NCBI RefSeq assembly: GCF_963678635.1
Contig: NC_087062.1
Coordinates: 38,827,330-38,891,329 of the forward strand
Origin: Symsagittifera roscoffensis
Lineage: Eukaryota; Xenacoelomorpha; Acoela; Convolutidae
Direction: 5' to 3'
Length of the DNA: 64,000 nucleotides
The first letter of the stretch is position 1. Every line of letters begins with the position of its first letter. This document shows, piece after piece, positions 62,600 to 64,000 of this stretch. The notes beneath the pieces were generated by a model that was not told the DNA's origin, made no database searches, and worked only from the letters and a program-made list of their open reading frames with translations. The position numbers were made by a program, and so were the translations under genes.

Positions 62600-62960
62600 T
62601 TTGGTGGCCTTTTTGCAATAACCACTGCAGCATTGGAAATTTCAGAGCATCTATTCTCTGCTTTTTTGTTGACAAGAGACTCCTTGTCTACTAGTCAGTG
62701 GTTCAATCCCGCACTTAGCACTAGTTTCTATTATATTTGGTGTTTTTTTGCTGCATGTCATTGGCATTTATCTGCTTCTTTATTGGTGGCTAGTGTTAAT
62801 CTAATCCCGAAACTGTAGGTTCGAATCGGACACTTAGCAAACGTTTTTTTATTCAAGGTTTGTTTCTTACCTTTTCCTATTTCTCTTCTTGAGATATTGG
62901 TCGTTTTTTCGCTTGTGTTTGGAAATTGCAGCTTTGCCTGTGTGTATAATCCTGTGAGAT
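62600..62960 (+). repeat. tRNA-derived SINE-like repeats, type I, two heads
   Basis: Two lead segments (AGCATTGGAAATTTCAGAGC near 62631; TGTCATTGGCATTTATCTGC near 62756) each precede a box B-like sequence (GTGGTTCAATCCCGCAC near 62698; GTAGGTTCGAATCGGACAC near 62816). The second has the T-rich tail and a CTTGTGTTTGGAAATTGCAGC motif near 62913. Confidence 0.55.
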
Positions 62961-64000
62961 ATACTTGCTTAATGAGGCAATTTTATTTCTCTGAAAAAAA
63001 TTTTTCGGTTTTTTTTCGTCCATTTTAATTCCAACAGTTCGTTTTCGTTTTTCTTTTTATAGGCTTTTACTACAGTTAAGCAGTTCACAGTCTGGTTACT
63101 TTGGTGAAGGTATTGACAATTATGACCCAGTCCACCTCTCTGATCACAGCTCACCACACCAGAACCAGTTGATTATTGCGATCAGAGCTGAAAAGAAAGT
63201 TAAGCTTGTGTGCTGCTCGTTTACAAACAATGAAAATGTCGTACTTTGTTGTCTTCTTTTCTATGTTTCTGTGTTTGGTTTTTCAATAATACAAATCAAG
63301 AAATAACTGGATCTTTGAATCATTTTGACGGGGGTAAAAGAGATCGTCAAAATTTTTTCATCTATTTGATAAGTTTATGACAACAATAAGGCTATTTCTT
63401 TATTTTTAATTGAATAACCACATAATATTTAAAACATTCTGGAACAAAACTTATTTTTGATTTCCTTTTCAAAACAAGTTTTAGTTATGTAATAGTATAT
63501 TTTTTCATTGAAACTTCCACGCAGTTAGCTGATTTTGACTGAATTTTATTTTGATGTCTGTTATTTTCCAATTGGTAAAACGGTGTCAGGACAAAAGATA
63601 CCATACCGAAAGCTCCCACGGTAAAAGACACCATACCAAAAGATCCCTTGTACAAAAATCGCCCATACCATAAAATCCCATGCCAATTAAAAGGACCCCA
63701 TGAATTATGAACAAAAATCATGATCAAAGTGTAAGCAGAAGTAAATCTAGAGTAATGATATCTCAATTAGGTTCGCGCTATTAAAAAACAATGCAAGTTT
63801 AAGATAACTAAATTTAAACTGGACTCATTTTTGGGATTAACATAGTGCCAACATGTGTTTAATATGGTATTGAATTAGAACAACTCAATTGAAAATGTAT
63901 ACACTCTGCATTCATTATCTCCCTCTTTAGCTCATTGAATAGTCAAAAATGAATTCTTTTACTTGGGGAACCTCACAAAAAACGCCAAACACTTGTTATT
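62961..64000. other. Intergenic DNA; short ACCATACCRAAAG repeats at 63598-63700
   Basis: No gene is recognised. A small cluster of related motifs (AAAAGATACCATACCGAAAG, AAAAGACACCATACCAAAAG, CCCATACCATAAAATCCC) makes a degenerate ~35-bp repeat. Confidence 0.5.

Overview
This window looks like AT-rich, repeat-laden invertebrate (metazoan) nuclear DNA. There are no bacterial-style operons. One host gene is split by GT-AG introns and encodes a collagen prolyl 4-hydroxylase alpha subunit, which points to an animal. Remains of transposons fill most of the rest. I cannot name the species.

Layout: (1) 1-2190, three imperfect tandem copies of an ~831-bp unit. (2) 3863-4644, an old solo LTR of the same family as the large element below. 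(3) 5166-17838, nested tandem duplication: a 1,917-bp unit is doubled, and then a 5,991-bp block containing part of it plus an LTR is doubled again. The 1,917-bp unit carries, on the minus strand, a broken C-terminal piece of a non-LTR-type retroelement protein. (4) 16208-38239, a giant Ty3/gypsy-type LTR retrotransposon. It has 897-bp LTRs, a 14-bp satellite in its leader, gag with two zinc knuckles, then protease, reverse transcriptase, RNase H and integrase. These are followed by a macro-like domain and about 7.8 kb of extra coding sequence that starts with an SGNH/GDSL-hydrolase-like domain. It is broken by several frameshifts and stops. Its 3' LTR was later hit by an 868-bp hAT-type MITE. 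(5) 39648-40973, an uninterrupted reading frame for a multi-pass membrane protein resembling phosphatidylserine synthase. (6) 41-51.8 kb and 57-64 kb, gene-poor DNA with MITEs, two families of degenerate tRNA-derived SINE-like repeats, a TA-flanked inverted-repeat element carrying a tRNA-Arg-like pseudogene, and long arrays of a ~170-bp repeat. (7) 51833-56960, minus strand, the prolyl 4-hydroxylase gene. I reconstruct it as four exons coding for 547 residues, with a repeat element inside its second intron.

The retroelement ORFs read like one gag gene and one or two long polyproteins (pol plus macro, then the SGNH-led cargo) now cut by small indels. The AT-rich stretch 27990-28240 between them has splice-site-like ends and could be an intron or a subgenomic splice acceptor region. 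The two host genes show no functional link.
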